Assembly: GCA_039000515.1 (NCBI GenBank)
Contig: JBCFYV010000100.1
Location: forward strand, 29,004,421 to 29,068,420
Length of the DNA stretch: 64,000 nt
Reading direction: 5' to 3'
Origin: Timema cristinae
Lineage: Eukaryota; Arthropoda; Insecta; Phasmatodea; Timematidae
The position numbers were made by a program, and so were the translations under genes. Shown piece by piece: positions 21,643 through 32,192 of the stretch. The notes under the pieces were generated by a model. The model was not told the DNA's origin. It saw only the letters and a program-made list of their open reading frames with translations, and searched no databases. Every line of letters starts with the position of its first letter. Position 1 is the first letter of the stretch.

Positions 21643-21924
21643 GGTGACCTGGTGGTCTAGGAGTAAGGTGTCGGACTTCTATGCTGGGTCCGGGGTTCAA
21701 TCCTCGGTCCTGGCACAGATTTATCTGATTGCCAAACCCTTCCTTCACCTCAGACAAGTCGTGTATTAATCACAACTTGTGAATGTGTGGAATGCCAGGC
21801 CTCCATCGTGGTTCGGATCCCACGTTAAGCTGTAGGTCCTCCATTTCATCTCACAATCACCCTATCATTAGCGTAAGTGCGTATAGCCCGAACGGGTAGT
21901 AAGACGCGGTGCTAATATTAATAA
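21643..21924 (+). mobile_element. SINE-A, near full length
   Basis: Head GGTGACCTGGTGGTCTAGG, B box GGGGTTCAATCCTCGG, complete body, CCCGAACGGGTAGTAAGACG and a short tail. Imperfect direct repeats AACCGATCTG (21631-21640) and AACCTATCTG (21926-21935) flank it. Confidence 0.93.
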
Positions 21925-22295
21925 CAACCTATCTGCTACTCAGTTTGTCCCTTTATGAACACCGGATCATCCCCAAATGAAATATGCATTCTCAAAATAC
22001 AGAAGCCATTGTTTCAAGTCTAGGAATGTCATTATAATCATGTGGCCATCCTATGACTTTCAATAATTCATAGTTATCACTATACGTTTTCGTATCTGTG
22101 CTTTCTCAATTATAAGCATTTACTGTTAAATATTTGGTCACCTTATGGCTTACAGCCTGATATAGATTTTTTTTTAATTTCATTCACACAATGATGATAG
22201 TAATAAGTATTATTTGTACAGACTCACTTCATCTGTTAGGGTTTTATAAATATGTACGAAGAGTTAAAAGGATTCTCGTAAAACCCTATCATTCA

Positions 22296-22533
22296 GTGTC
22301 CGCGTGGTGTAAAGCGCTACTCTCCAGTAGACCAAATTGCCGATGACAGGGAGATTGAGGTTTTAATCTCGATCAGATGTACTGGAGGTTTTTTCCCTCC
22401 AAATGGTTTTTCACTTTCCCTTCACACAAATGCGAGTACACTTTCTCTAAATATACACTTACTAATCCCTAAAAGCGCTATCGTAATAAGTGCATAAACG
22501 TATATCCCTAACGTGTAGTAAAGCCTGAAACAT
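22296..22533 (+). mobile_element. SINE-B copy
   Basis: Head with GGTGTAAAGCGCTACTCTCC, body with GGTTTTTCACTTTCCCTTC and TTTCTCTAAATATAC, and tail CCCTAACGTGTAGTAAAGCC. A moderately diverged full-length copy. Confidence 0.8.
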
Positions 22534-24244
22534 GCTCGCCGAAAAATAGAAAGCAGAATCTGCGCAGTAATTCACACACTTTAAGTTAGCCTACGATGCA
22601 TTGCAACGCTTTAAAACACCTGATTATCACATATTTTATTTTTAGTGGATAAACATTTATTTTAAATCATTGTCCCGATGGTTGTTTACAAATTAAAATG
22701 CTGTGTCGTGGCACAATCCAATAAACCAATAAACATGCTTTCATTAAAGGTATTTTAAATCTCTTCCAACGGCAACAAGCTGTCTGCTAGCTTCTGGCTG
22801 TAGAGCGCCTGCGCACTGATTTAAGATGGTTGGTTCTGAGATATGATTGGTTCTCCCGTACCTAACATCTCAAGCAGAGCGGACAAAGTAGATAATAGTT
22901 GAACTTCAGCAGAACAGATCGTCCCGATTAAGCGGAAATCTTGTGATTGGCTTAGGGCGCGTCATGTGACCACATTTCTGTTCTGCGTAGTTTTTCGGCG
23001 AACTTATGAATCCACAGTAAAACGTGGTGCTAAAATATATATGGTGTAACAACATTTTTATGACATTCTTGGGCCGTCTTAAGTTGTCATCTTGCTTCAC
23101 TCAGTGTGGTTATTGCACGAAATAGAGGGAGAGACTGTCGGACATGAAAAGAAGGTGACACAGACAAGTGACACTACTGTCAGCTTTTAAGTCCAAATAC
23201 ACGATGTTTTATTTATCTATATTTAGCAAAAATAAAAGACATTTTAATTATTTACTTAGAATTTTAGATAAGCAACTATTGCATTTGATGTGCAATTTGT
23301 CGTAGGTACAATTATGTAGCTAATCACGAAGCGTTATTTCTTGAAATTTCTGAATTTCTCCTCAAAAGTGTACACCATATACTTTCCCCAATATTGTATT
23401 CGTTGAAATATATTTGTAAGAAAAAATTCACGCATTAAACTTTATTATTTATAGGGGGAGGATAGCCCTTAACGGTAACTTTTGCATTTTATGATAGTTT
23501 AAAAGATGTTTCTATAGATTGTTTTGGATTATTCTGACTCTCAGATATGTCTTGTGCCTTTTAAAAGTGATGGAAGGTGATTTTGATTGTCAAATGGTCA
23601 AAATAAATGTGTGATACTGATTAATCCAATGCCCCCGGTTGGGATTCAAATATTTTACCTTCCGGTGTGAGCAAACATTTTATAATTTAATAAATATCTT
23701 CATCTTCTAGTAATCCTATATACAATTACAATTATGGTTTAAAGGTGCGTGGACACCAATGTGAGCCATTAGCACCATATTTTGTGGTCTAGTACATGAG
23801 CCGGTGTAATGTTGCGGTTTAGAGAGGGGGTAAAAATGTGAGGGATATAAAAAAGAGGAACCTGTTACGATATTGAAGGGACAGGAAACATGTTTAATAG
23901 GATATGTGAAGTGAGAAGAGAATCGGTCTGCAACAGTAATCGACCGGTTTTGAAGTGCCGCAGAAATAAAAGAAAAACAACCGTTTAATTTGCTGTTGTT
24001 TATGCAACTCGAAAGAGAATAATTCCCACTGTAGATTTATGAGCGTTAGGCTGTTGTTTTGTGTGAAAGAAGGTACTTTACGATCTCTAAACATATATAT
24101 TTTATTAATATTACATTTTGACATCTCTGGCCAAACTCACACTGTAAGGATTGTTTTTCTTTATGAAAATTTAGTTCCTTTAAAACTTTGATTGCCTTAA
24201 TGGATGTATGTATGTATTATAATATTGACGAGAGCAGGTAAATT
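22534..24244. other. No recognisable gene
   Basis: About 1.7 kb. A less AT-rich patch at 22760-23100 includes an inverted CCAAT word (ATTGGTTC) and overlapping minus frames, but no identifiable domain or consensus exon. Confidence 0.4.
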
Positions 24245-24260
24245 AGTATATAAGTTTCAT

Positions 24261-24420
24261 TTAATCACAACTTGTGAATGTGGGGTATGCCAGGTCTCCA
24301 CCGTGGTACGGATCCCACGTTAAACTAAGTCCTCAATTTCATCTCACAATCACCCTACCATTACACATTAGCGTAAGTGCGTATAGCCCGAACGGGTAGT
24401 AAGACGCGGTGATAATAATG
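24261..24420 (+). mobile_element. SINE-A, 5'-truncated
   Basis: It starts within the body (TTAATCACAACTTGTGAATG) and runs to the shared tail. Imperfect direct repeats AGTATATAAGTTTCAT (24245-24260) and ATATATAAGTTTTAT (24421-24435) show that truncation was part of insertion. Confidence 0.9.
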
Positions 24421-24689
24421 ATATATAAGTTTTATGAAGAGTGTAAGGAGTGGTCGGGAAGCGAGAGGCGATACATACATGCTCAAAGCTTAAACAAATT
24501 CATAAGACTTTTTCAATTGAAAATAAAAAGAATAAAATCATAATTAACATTTGGAGAACTACTGTACAACTTTTAATGAAAAAAAATTGTTTACTCATAA
24601 ATTAGAGCTTTTAATCAGTCAGAACCATTTTTATTTTCTCTCGGCACCTGAGAGAGAACGTATTGTGATCATAAAAAGAATCTAACTCA

Positions 24690-25200
24690 ATATTTTGATA
24701 AATGTCGACGTTTCATGACACACTGAACCAAAAAAAAAAAGGTTGTTTTCGCAATGCCGTTTCTCTGTTTGTCTGTCTGTTTCTACCTGTACCTTGGACT
24801 AGAGCCAAAACTATTATATCGATTGGGATAAAATTTGGTATCTGTGTTTTCATAAGGTCCTCCAGAGGGTTTTTTGAAATTAGATATCTAACCCTAATTG
24901 TAAGGGTAGCTTACTGAAGGGTACTGAAGGGGATAAAAAATAGATTTTCTCGAAATTTTTATACCTAGACACTGTTTATCATTATAAATAAGATGGCAAT
25001 TCTCATTTTCTTTTGAAATTAATGTGAGGGTACTTTACATAGGGGAGATTTTCCAATTTTCATAATCTCTCCGCAACTATTTGAGATCCTAAATAACTCA
25101 TAGTTGTAAACTTGTAGTACTATTAACGATAAAAATATTTTATTTGAAACATAATTTTATAAAACTCATAATTACTTAAGCAATAAGCAAATTTTATATA
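24690..25200 (-). repeat. Unclassified interspersed repeat, family C
   Basis: Inverted relative to the copies at 44380 and 57340. Shared landmarks on the minus strand are TGTCATGAAACGTCGACATT, TAGATATCTAATT-type and GAAAACACAGATACCAAATT-type segments, and a preceding AT-rich block. It encodes no recognised protein. It could be a decayed DNA transposon or Helitron, but no termini were identified. Confidence 0.6.
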
Positions 25201-25222
25201 TATATATATATATGTGTGTGTT
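25198..25222. repeat. (AT)n/(GT)n microsatellite
   Basis: Short alternating TA run passing into TGTGTG. Confidence 0.85.
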
Positions 25223-25839
25223 GTATTTTTATATTTCAGGTCTTTGAAAATGAATTTGATTATTATACTCTTTGGTGGACTTTTTTTTATCTTTTCTCAC
25301 TTTTTCTCTAATACTGTTACTAGTTTCTAATACCAATGAGTACGTAACAATGTTTATTATTTCATTTAAGATCTTTAGTGTGTGTTTCTACAACAATGTA
25401 TAGACTTATTATTTCGTTTTACAAATCTTAAGCGATTTTAGTGAATTTCTATTTTATGATAAAAAGCTAGAGAAATTCTGTCCGGTTCACCGTACAATTT
25501 ATTTTATTTCAAGCAAATGATCTATGTTACTGGGGGCAAGTTTATTTCTTAGCTCTTAGGTTTTATAAGCTCTCAACAAACACGGAGACAAAATGTACAT
25601 AGGATCAAACATATTTCAAATCACTTTCTTCTCGTCTGTTATACCTTTAGGTGAATATTACATGTTGGCCCGACAGGGAATCGACCTAAAGCGTTTTGGA
25701 GATGGATTATGTTAGTGTATAAGAAACAATGTCTAGACTCTTTGAGTACAGCGGAGGCCAGCTTGTAATAAAGAATAACTGGCTAGCCATAAATTAGTGG
25801 TTTTGTATAGGCAGACAGCTTTTTATTCCGAGCGGATCC

Positions 25840-26120
25840 TAAACACAGCGATTTGACCTCGCTAAGAAGATGTGCGCCGCCTCGTTAGATCCAGGTCGTA
25901 CGTAATAATCGGACGATTAGTCTGTCCCGGATTGACGCCGCGAGTCCCAGGAGGATGTAGTATGGCCTGCCCCCTCCGACGGGATTGAATGATGCGTCGG
26001 AAACCCGAAAATATATAAAGCCCACTGGCATTAACACTGTCCGGCTCTATCTCAGGGCGGAGCCCTGCATTCCTCGTCAGATCTTCTGCTCTCTATAATG
26101 CCGTGTCTCTAACACAAACA
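25840..26120 (+). promoter_or_regulatory. Candidate TATA promoter in a CpG-richer block
   Basis: A CpG-richer stretch (GTGCGCCGCCTCGTTAG, GACGCCGCGAGTCCC) precedes ATATATAAAG at 26011-26020, with GC-rich sequence on both sides. A start site about 30 bp on, near 26040, would be expected. No coding exon can be recognised after it (ATG at 26098 opens only a four-codon frame). This is a composition- and motif-based guess. Confidence 0.25.
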
Positions 26121-26220
26121 AACTTATGTCCCCGTTGGCTAGTGCCTTTGTAAATGTCAGACTCCGTCAGAAATATCAATTTACGTTAACTGTTATTTAA
26201 AATGTGTGACCTTTTTTTTT

Positions 26221-26412
26221 ATCACTGCATCTTACTTACTACCCGTTCAGGCTAAGCGCATAAATGATAGTTACTCAAATCGGGTAGGGATGAGGATGGA
26301 AGCATTTTAGAGGTAGTTTCTTGGAAGAGAAGTGGGAAACCATTCAGTATTAAGCCACCCTCAGTATATCCGACCAGGATTTGAGCCCCGAAATCTATGT
26401 CTTCAGCAGGCC
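26221..26412 (-). mobile_element. SINE-B copy
   Basis: The minus strand has a B box (GGGGCTCAAATCC), body (GGTTTCCCACTTCTC) and the CCTGAACGGGTAGTAAGTAAG tail with a small duplication. Confidence 0.78.
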
Positions 26413-26555
26413 TGTCTAACTCTTGTATTTGACGCGTACCTCTAGCTCGGTGTTTAACAAACTGTAGTGCGCGTACCACAGTTTTACTAATCTTAAAATA
26501 TATGTTGTAATAATAGCTCTGATAAGCAAATGATAGTAGATTTTGACATTATAAA

Positions 26556-26735
26556 CCACCTCTGTGGTCTACTGATCGGAGCTCCTGGCTACAGATACAA
26601 GGGTCCCCGGTTTTGAAACCCAGTGATTTAGATTTTCTGTGAAACAGTGTGTCTGGAACGGGGTCAAATCAGCCTCATGAGAACAAATGTATCGTTACTT
26701 GAATGAAAAAGTAGTGGCTTTGTTCTAGAAAACTG
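26556..26735 (+). mobile_element. SINE-D copy (different tRNA-like head)
   Basis: CCTCTGTGGTCTACTGATCG, then GCTCCTGGCTACAGAT and GGTCCCCGGTTTTGAAACCC, form a tRNA-like head with A and B boxes. A second copy lies inverted at 55385-55556. The body is shorter and unlike SINE-A or SINE-B. Confidence 0.6.
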
Positions 26736-27094
26736 AGATTAAGGATCGGAGAGCTCGTTTGCTGACCACATGAAACCCTTTATCTACAGAAGTTGTTATT
26801 GTGTTCGCCAACAGACAGCGGCCTCTCGGTCGGTATGGCTCGATTGCGGACTAAAGCATAGAGTTGTTTTTTTACGTTACGTCGTGGACTTTTATAAGCC
26901 TTTCTTTCCCTCTGTCAAGGATTTGTTTACCTCACCACTAAATTTTATACTAAAATTTGGAACGGCCATTTATACATAACAAGATGGCAAGTATTTGTTT
27001 ATCATTTATTAATTAAGAGCTGGAAGAGGTATGATGGTTATACCATAGCCCCGAAGTGGTACGCAACTGATGAAATTTTGAAAAACACTAATTT

Positions 27095-27215
27095 AATGGA
27101 TCAGTGTGTACATCGGGGTTTGTTTATCAGATGGTTTTATTAACCCCTCCTAACGCTAATGAGGGTGCATTTCCTTTAACTACCCTTATTCCTATTCTAC
27201 ATATTAAGTCGCTGT
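27095..27215 (+). mobile_element. SINE-B fragment, diverged
   Basis: Only body elements (GATGGTTTTATTAACCCCTC, TTTCCTTTAACTACCC) remain. Its identity rests on spacing and word order. Confidence 0.45.
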
Positions 27216-28029
27216 GTTGAACAGACACCTTGAAAAAATAATAGCTTGAAACGGGCGTTTATTTCTGTTAAAAATCAAACATAATTTTTTATCTCAGAAG
27301 AGGTGTAGCTACATAAATACATAAAAGTATATGTTTGAACAAGAGCACAGAACTTTTGAGGTGTTCTTTCTTAGCACCTAAACCCCCCTAACCACTCCCT
27401 TCCCAATAACATTCCGGCACAGATCAAAGAACCAAAGTAGAAGTGTGTGGACATCTGTTATCAACGCGGTATCGTCGTATCGACATTTCAAAGAGTGTGG
27501 AGGCCAAGGGAGGACTTTTATTCCTCGACTAGGTGGTTATCGGAACCTAGCATGCGCTTAGACAAGTTTATATACACACAAACAATTTCAAGGGGACATA
27601 TTCGCTGTTAGACGTGGGGTTAGAGGTATTAAGACGACCTTGGAAAGATAACAGTTCTCTGGATGCTTTTAGGAGATTTGAACGCCACGTAAAGAAGGAA
27701 GATTACATGAATGACAAACAAAGTGAACAATATGGTTCTTAAAGCGTTAATAAATATAAATAAATTACATTTTTGGGTTGATTTATAATTTATAGTGTCG
27801 TCAACCTATTCAATTTTGTATCAGTGATAATAAATAATAAATAAATTTTGAAATGTTTTATTAACTTAGGCCTAATGCATCACAATCATTTTTTGACTCA
27901 CACTAGGTGATTAAAAATATATTAAAAAAACATCATTTATCATTTGAGAAATGGACCATAAAGTGTAAAGAAAAAAACCTATTCAAATGCAGTTAATTAG
28001 GATTTATAAAGAGTATTATGAAAGTAATA
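27216..28029. other. No recognisable gene
   Basis: AT-rich, with no assigned repeats or exons. Confidence 0.5.
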
Positions 28030-28033
28030 TTAA

Positions 28034-28430
28034 GGTGGGGTTGTAGGGAATGCGAGAAAAAGGCCAGGGTTCTTTCAGTTTTTATAGCAAAACTTTTTTT
28101 GCCAAAATAAATAAATATTGTTTCAGTAGAAATATAAAGATTAATTTTCCTAACATGGTGATATCAACAATTATTGTATCACAATATGTCATGATCAAGT
28201 GGTATTAGATGACAAACTTTTTAAATGAAGATAAAATGTTATTATTAAATTCCAAGACACACTTGAAAGATATTCAACAACAGTTGATATCACCATGTGG
28301 AAAAAATTAAACTATACCTTTGTACTGAAGCAATATTTATTTATTTTCGCCAAAAGAATTATTAAAAAAAGACAAAATCTATGAAAAACATCAATTTTTT
28401 TTATTGTTTTGCTCAATCGCATAAAACTTT
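28034..28430. mobile_element. MITE-T copy, long-armed
   Basis: Starts TTAA then GGTGGGGTTGTAGGG. The left arm (TTTTTATAGCAAAACTTTTT, AATATTGTTTCAGTAGAAAT, AACATGGTGATATCAACA) is mirrored by the right arm (GTTGATATCACCATGTGG, TACTGAAGCAATATTTAT). The right terminus has decayed. Confidence 0.8.
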
Positions 28431-28573
28431 CCCAGTAAAAATCTACATAGTATTAAAAAAACTGAATCGCAATCAGCTTAGTGGTTTCAATGTATCATAA
28501 ATCTTAGGCAACAAACATCCAGACTGACAATTTGTTTTATACGTATTAGGGATGCGCTTTGAGTGTTACCCAA

Positions 28574-28575
<2 letters not shown>

Positions 28576-28631
<56 letters not shown>
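28576..28631. repeat. (AT)n microsatellite
   Basis: A pure alternating run of about 28 dinucleotides. It yields a false IYIYIY peptide. Confidence 0.97.
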
Positions 28632-28635
<4 letters not shown>

Positions 28636-28639
28636 CTTA

Positions 28640-28856
28640 TTAGCACCACGTATTACTAGCCGTTACTATTACTTTTACACTAGTATGATAATGATTAGGA
28701 AGGTTAAATTTAGAGAAAGTGTACCGTATTTGAGTGTAGGGAGAGTGGAAAACCATTTAAGGAAAACCACCCTTAGTACACCCGATCTAGAAAGAACCCC
28801 GATCTCCCCGTCTACGGTAATCTAGTCTATTGCGAGAGTAGGGGCTACCGCTTCGG
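28640..28856 (-). mobile_element. SINE-B copy
   Basis: The minus strand shows the SINE-B head region, GGTTTTCCACTCTCCCTAC body and a worn tail next to the (AT)n run. Confidence 0.8.
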
Positions 28857-28884
28857 GTAATATATTGAAATTAGAGCAGTTTAC

Positions 28885-29130
28885 GTCCATCCTTGGGCAA
28901 ACTGGTTTGGGAGATCATCTACTGTCCAATTTTATTAGAAAGGGCTTTATATCTGACAGCTAGAAACGTTACTAGATCTACTTTCACGTATTAATATGTC
29001 ATCTCATGTGATCAGCATCAGCTGTTACTTTTGATAGATAGTATCAATACCTTTGATATAACATTAAAATTTTAATCAATTTTGGCCGAAATAAAACTGT
29101 GTTTTTCAAATATCTTTTCTATGAAAGTTA
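28885..29130 (+). repeat. Unclassified interspersed repeat, family D
   Basis: Landmarks shared with copies at 44100, 46020 and 53935: GACAGCTAGAAACGTTACTA, GATCTACTTTCACGT, CATGTGATC, GTTACTTTTGATAGATA, TATCAATACCTTTGATATAA. It encodes nothing recognisable. It may be a decayed MITE. Confidence 0.65.
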
Positions 29131-29484
29131 AGCGACACAAGTCCAAGGGACTCTCTTTGTATCCCAATAACACGTTACTAGTTGGAGAGATCAGACTATT
29201 TTCCATAGATCTAATTAATCCAAAGTTACAAGATTACGATGGGGAATTTAGCAAATGCATCTAATTGTATATGAACACAGAATGAGTAAAAAAATCACTC
29301 GTGATTAAACCTCGAGAATTTGGAACAAACTCAATAATCCAAACCACAAGCCGAACGGTAAAATTATAACTAAGTTATTCAAAATCTAAATATATTTGAC
29401 CCAGCATCAGAAATTACAGTCTATAAGTCAAGACAAATGTTGCGCCTAATGACAAAGTAGTAGTATTTTTAATTAATACGTTTT
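29131..29484. other. No recognisable gene
   Basis: AT-rich filler between repeats. Confidence 0.5.
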
Positions 29485-29500
29485 AACACCATTGCTGTAG

Positions 29501-29784
29501 GTGACCTGGTGGTCTAGGGGTAAGGTGTCAGACCTCTGTGCTGGCGGACCGGGGTTCAATCCTCGGTCCCGGCACAGATTTATCTGATTTCCAAACCCTT
29601 CCTTCACCTCTGACAAGATATCTTGTGAATGTGGGAATGCCAGGACCTCCACCGTGGTTCGGATTCCACGTTAAACTGTAGGTCCTTCATTTCATCTCAC
29701 AATCACCCTACCATTACACATTAGCGTAAGTGCGTACAACCCGAACGGGTAGTAAGACGCAGGGGCTAATAATAATAATAATAA
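29501..29784 (+). mobile_element. SINE-A, full length
   Basis: Complete head (A box TGGTCTAGGGG, B box GGTTCAATCC), body and tail. Exact direct repeats AACACCATTGCT occur at 29485-29496 and 29785-29796. Confidence 0.95.
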
Positions 29785-29799
29785 AACACCATTGCTACA

Positions 29800-30027
29800 T
29801 GCTTCAGTGGTCGAATGGTCTAATACGTCACTCTTGTGTTAGACTGGCTTATGATGACAGGGAAATCGAAGTTAAAATCTTGGTTATGTGTACTGAGTTT
29901 TTTCCCCAAAATGGTTTTCCACTCACCCTTTACGCAAATTTTGGTACACTTCCTCTAAATGTACCCTTCCTACCCTTAGTACATATGCGTATAGCCCGAA
30001 TGGCTAGAAAACGTGGTACTAAAAATA
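29800..30027 (+). mobile_element. SINE-B, full length
   Basis: Head with CAGTGGTCGAATGGTCTAAT, tRNA-like middle (GTTAGACTGGC) and degenerate B box, body with GGTTTTCCACTCACCC, TTCCTCTAAATGTACCC and tail GCGTATAGCCCGAATGGCTA. It directly follows the SINE-A copy. Confidence 0.85.
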
Positions 30028-30072
30028 AAGTATGATAGTGTTAATACGTGTTTCTTGATGATTAAAAAACTG

Positions 30073-30118
30073 TGCGTATAGCCCGAACGGGTAGTAAGAC
30101 GCGGTGCTAATAATAATA
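30073..30118 (+). mobile_element. Minimal SINE insertion (46-bp 3' tail)
   Basis: Only the last 46 bp of a SINE-A/SINE-B type tail (GCGTATAGCCCGAACGGG to the TAA repeats) is present, flanked by exact direct repeats ATTAAAAAACTG at 30061-30072 and 30119-30130. It is an extreme 5' truncation at insertion. Confidence 0.93.
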
Positions 30119-30279
30119 ATTAAAAAACTGACAGTGTTCCTTGACAATTTTAATGCCTTGTTACAGTGTGCCACGAGTTGAAAAAAAATTAAAATCACTG
30201 ATCTAGTGTTTCCATTTGACAGCTGTGATTGCTAAATTGACGTATGATGCGTCAACGAGCCGGCCATTATTTTAAAAGT

Positions 30280-30600
30280 GTGTCCTTCTGTAGCCGTTCA
30301 ATTGTCTCGATACGATCACAATCCTGCAAGCTCAGCTCACCTGATCAGTCGTGTCGGGAAAAGAGAAGAAGCCATGCTCTACAAATTGTGTGTTCCTAGT
30401 AGGATAATACATCATGCTCTCTGTCAGACAGACGTTGCTATAATATGGTGATCGCCTGCGGTGCCCCGGATTGAAGAGCACTGAGCATGCGCGCTGACGT
30501 ACTCTCACTCACGGGAGCCGTCTACCGCAGACACTACCGCCGGCGATGTCTGCGTCAGTCCTCGGAACTACATGATAATACGGTGCATGCAAGCAACGAA
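30280..30600. promoter_or_regulatory. CpG-rich candidate regulatory block
   Basis: Clearly richer in GC and CpG than its surroundings. It contains GAGCATGCGCGC (like an NRF-1 site) directly followed by TGACGTAC (CRE-like), and CACTACCGCCGGCGATG. No flanking coding exon was recognised, so promoter function is only inferred from composition and motifs. Confidence 0.3.
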
Positions 30601-30647
30601 TCTCATCTTAGAACACCTGACACAGTCACTGAGTCTTAAATCATTTT

Positions 30648-31250
30648 AAGGTGGAATGTAACAAGAGTTAGGGTCAATGAGTTTGTTTCGCAGTTTTTAT
30701 AACAATAAACGTTTAAGGTCGTAATAAATAAAATATTGCTCCCTGCATTTACCGCATTGAGAGTTGACAAGCTTACCTTAGATTGTTCTACTAGGGCTTT
30801 GCTTATATAGAAGGGCCCGGATTTTGATAAAATGTCATTTTTTTTTGTTTGTTACAAACAATGCTCATAAGTACATACACTCTGTTCACGATACTCATGT
30901 TATAGAAATGTATATTTTATAGATTTTTTTTTAGTTATTTTAAGGCATTTTTGGGTAATTTCTAGGCATTGTAGAGTCATTTTAAGGCATTCATGTTGAT
31001 AACAAGCTTAATCGAAGTGCACGTTTAGTTTAATTTTTCTCTTTTAGTAATCAACACACTTCTTGAATATTGGTCGTGAACATAGTGGCATTTGATGAGA
31101 AACTTTTTTAAAAGAAGTCCTAGTCGAATTCTGCGGCTGCCCATTACATATTTTCACAAAAACTGTTGAAATTTCTATGATAGCCTCACATTGGGGTATT
31201 TCTTATTGGAAATGACAGTTCTGATTTTCAAAACAGCTAAAATAAAAATC
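30648..31250. mobile_element. MITE-T copy with an internal insertion
   Basis: Starts TTAA then GGTGGAATGTAACAAG with GCAGTTTTTATAACA. Family sequence resumes near 31020 (GTTTAGTTTAATTTTTCTC, CATAGTGGCATTTGATGAGA). The 30745-31010 block is foreign or highly diverged. The right end is poorly preserved. Confidence 0.6.
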
Positions 31251-31285
31251 CTTACGGAATATAATTGCTAATCTCGTTTATTTTG

Positions 31286-31470
31286 GTTTTCCGGTATGAG
31301 AGAGATCAGGGTTTGAATCACGGCTGGCTAGAACGAGATTTTTTTAAATTAGTTTATTATTCTACCTCCACAAAAATGCAGGTACATTTTCTCTCAATTC
31401 TACTTTCCTCATCCCTATCCTATTAATGTGGTTAAATTTGCATAGCCCGGACGAGTAGTAAGATGAAGTG
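31286..31470 (+). mobile_element. SINE-B copy
   Basis: B box CAGGGTTTGAATCACGGC, body with TTTCTCTCAATTCTAC and CCTCATCCCTATCC, tail GCCCGGACGAGTAGTAAGAT. Confidence 0.8.
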
Positions 31471-31649
31471 ACAAAAAATAGTTTATTTTATTTTTAATGC
31501 ACTATTTATTTGTTTAACGAAAAGCTAACTTTATGTTTCTTACCACTTAACTCAATTTTAAAGCCGACACATTTCTCGTAAAACCACTTTAAAAACTAGC
31601 CAATCTCACCGTTCTATATTTAAAACAAAAACTAGTTTAAACTGTAAGG

Positions 31650-31978
31650 TGGATTGAAAAATGACACCTAGACATGGTTAGCGCGTCAACGATATACCAT
31701 TGAGCTATCTGGAATAGTTCCGTGCTCAAGGTCATTCTTTCCTCATATTTTAAGGCAAAGTCTGAGATGGATGTGTGGATATCATCGTACAATAAGAGCT
31801 ATCAATGATATCACACTGATAACGCGGTTGTAGCTTTACTATGTCTTAAAATATGAATGAAGGATGACTCTGAACACGGCACGATAGATCGATAGCTCAA
31901 TAGTAGAGAATTGGTGCGTTAAGCCAAAGGTCCCGGGTTCAATTACCGTGTTCAGGTGTCATTTTTTAATCAATCCGA
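31650..31978. mobile_element. Head-to-head pair of SINE-C (tRNA-like) copies
   Basis: The right arm on the plus strand has a tRNA-like head (GATAGCTCAATAGTAGAG, GTTAAGCCAAAGGTCCCGGG, TTCAATTACC) ending in GGTGTCATTTTTT. The left arm is an inverted, shorter version starting from TGAAAAATGACACC and containing ATACCATTGAGCTATC. The middle also folds (ATATTTTAAGGCAAAG / CTATGTCTTAAAATAT). A related single copy lies at 39484. Confidence 0.65.
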
Positions 31979-32192
31979 ATAAGCTTCAGCTACGGCTGAT
32001 TTCGTAATCATATTCATTCATCTCTCAATCTTCGCCTTTAATATTTACTTAATTGTATAGCGTCGCTTTCTTCCATCTTAAACTGTAAGATGTTTGTAGC
32101 TTTAAGGATAAGTCTGTAGAGAACCACTTCTTAAATGCTGGATTTATTAACGTTTGCAGCGCGTTCGAAGCTCCATTAGGCGAGTCCCTTAA

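Noticed and set aside
28559..28825. 88-codon frame with IYIYIY repeats
   Set aside because: It is an (AT)n microsatellite running into a SINE-B copy on the other strand.
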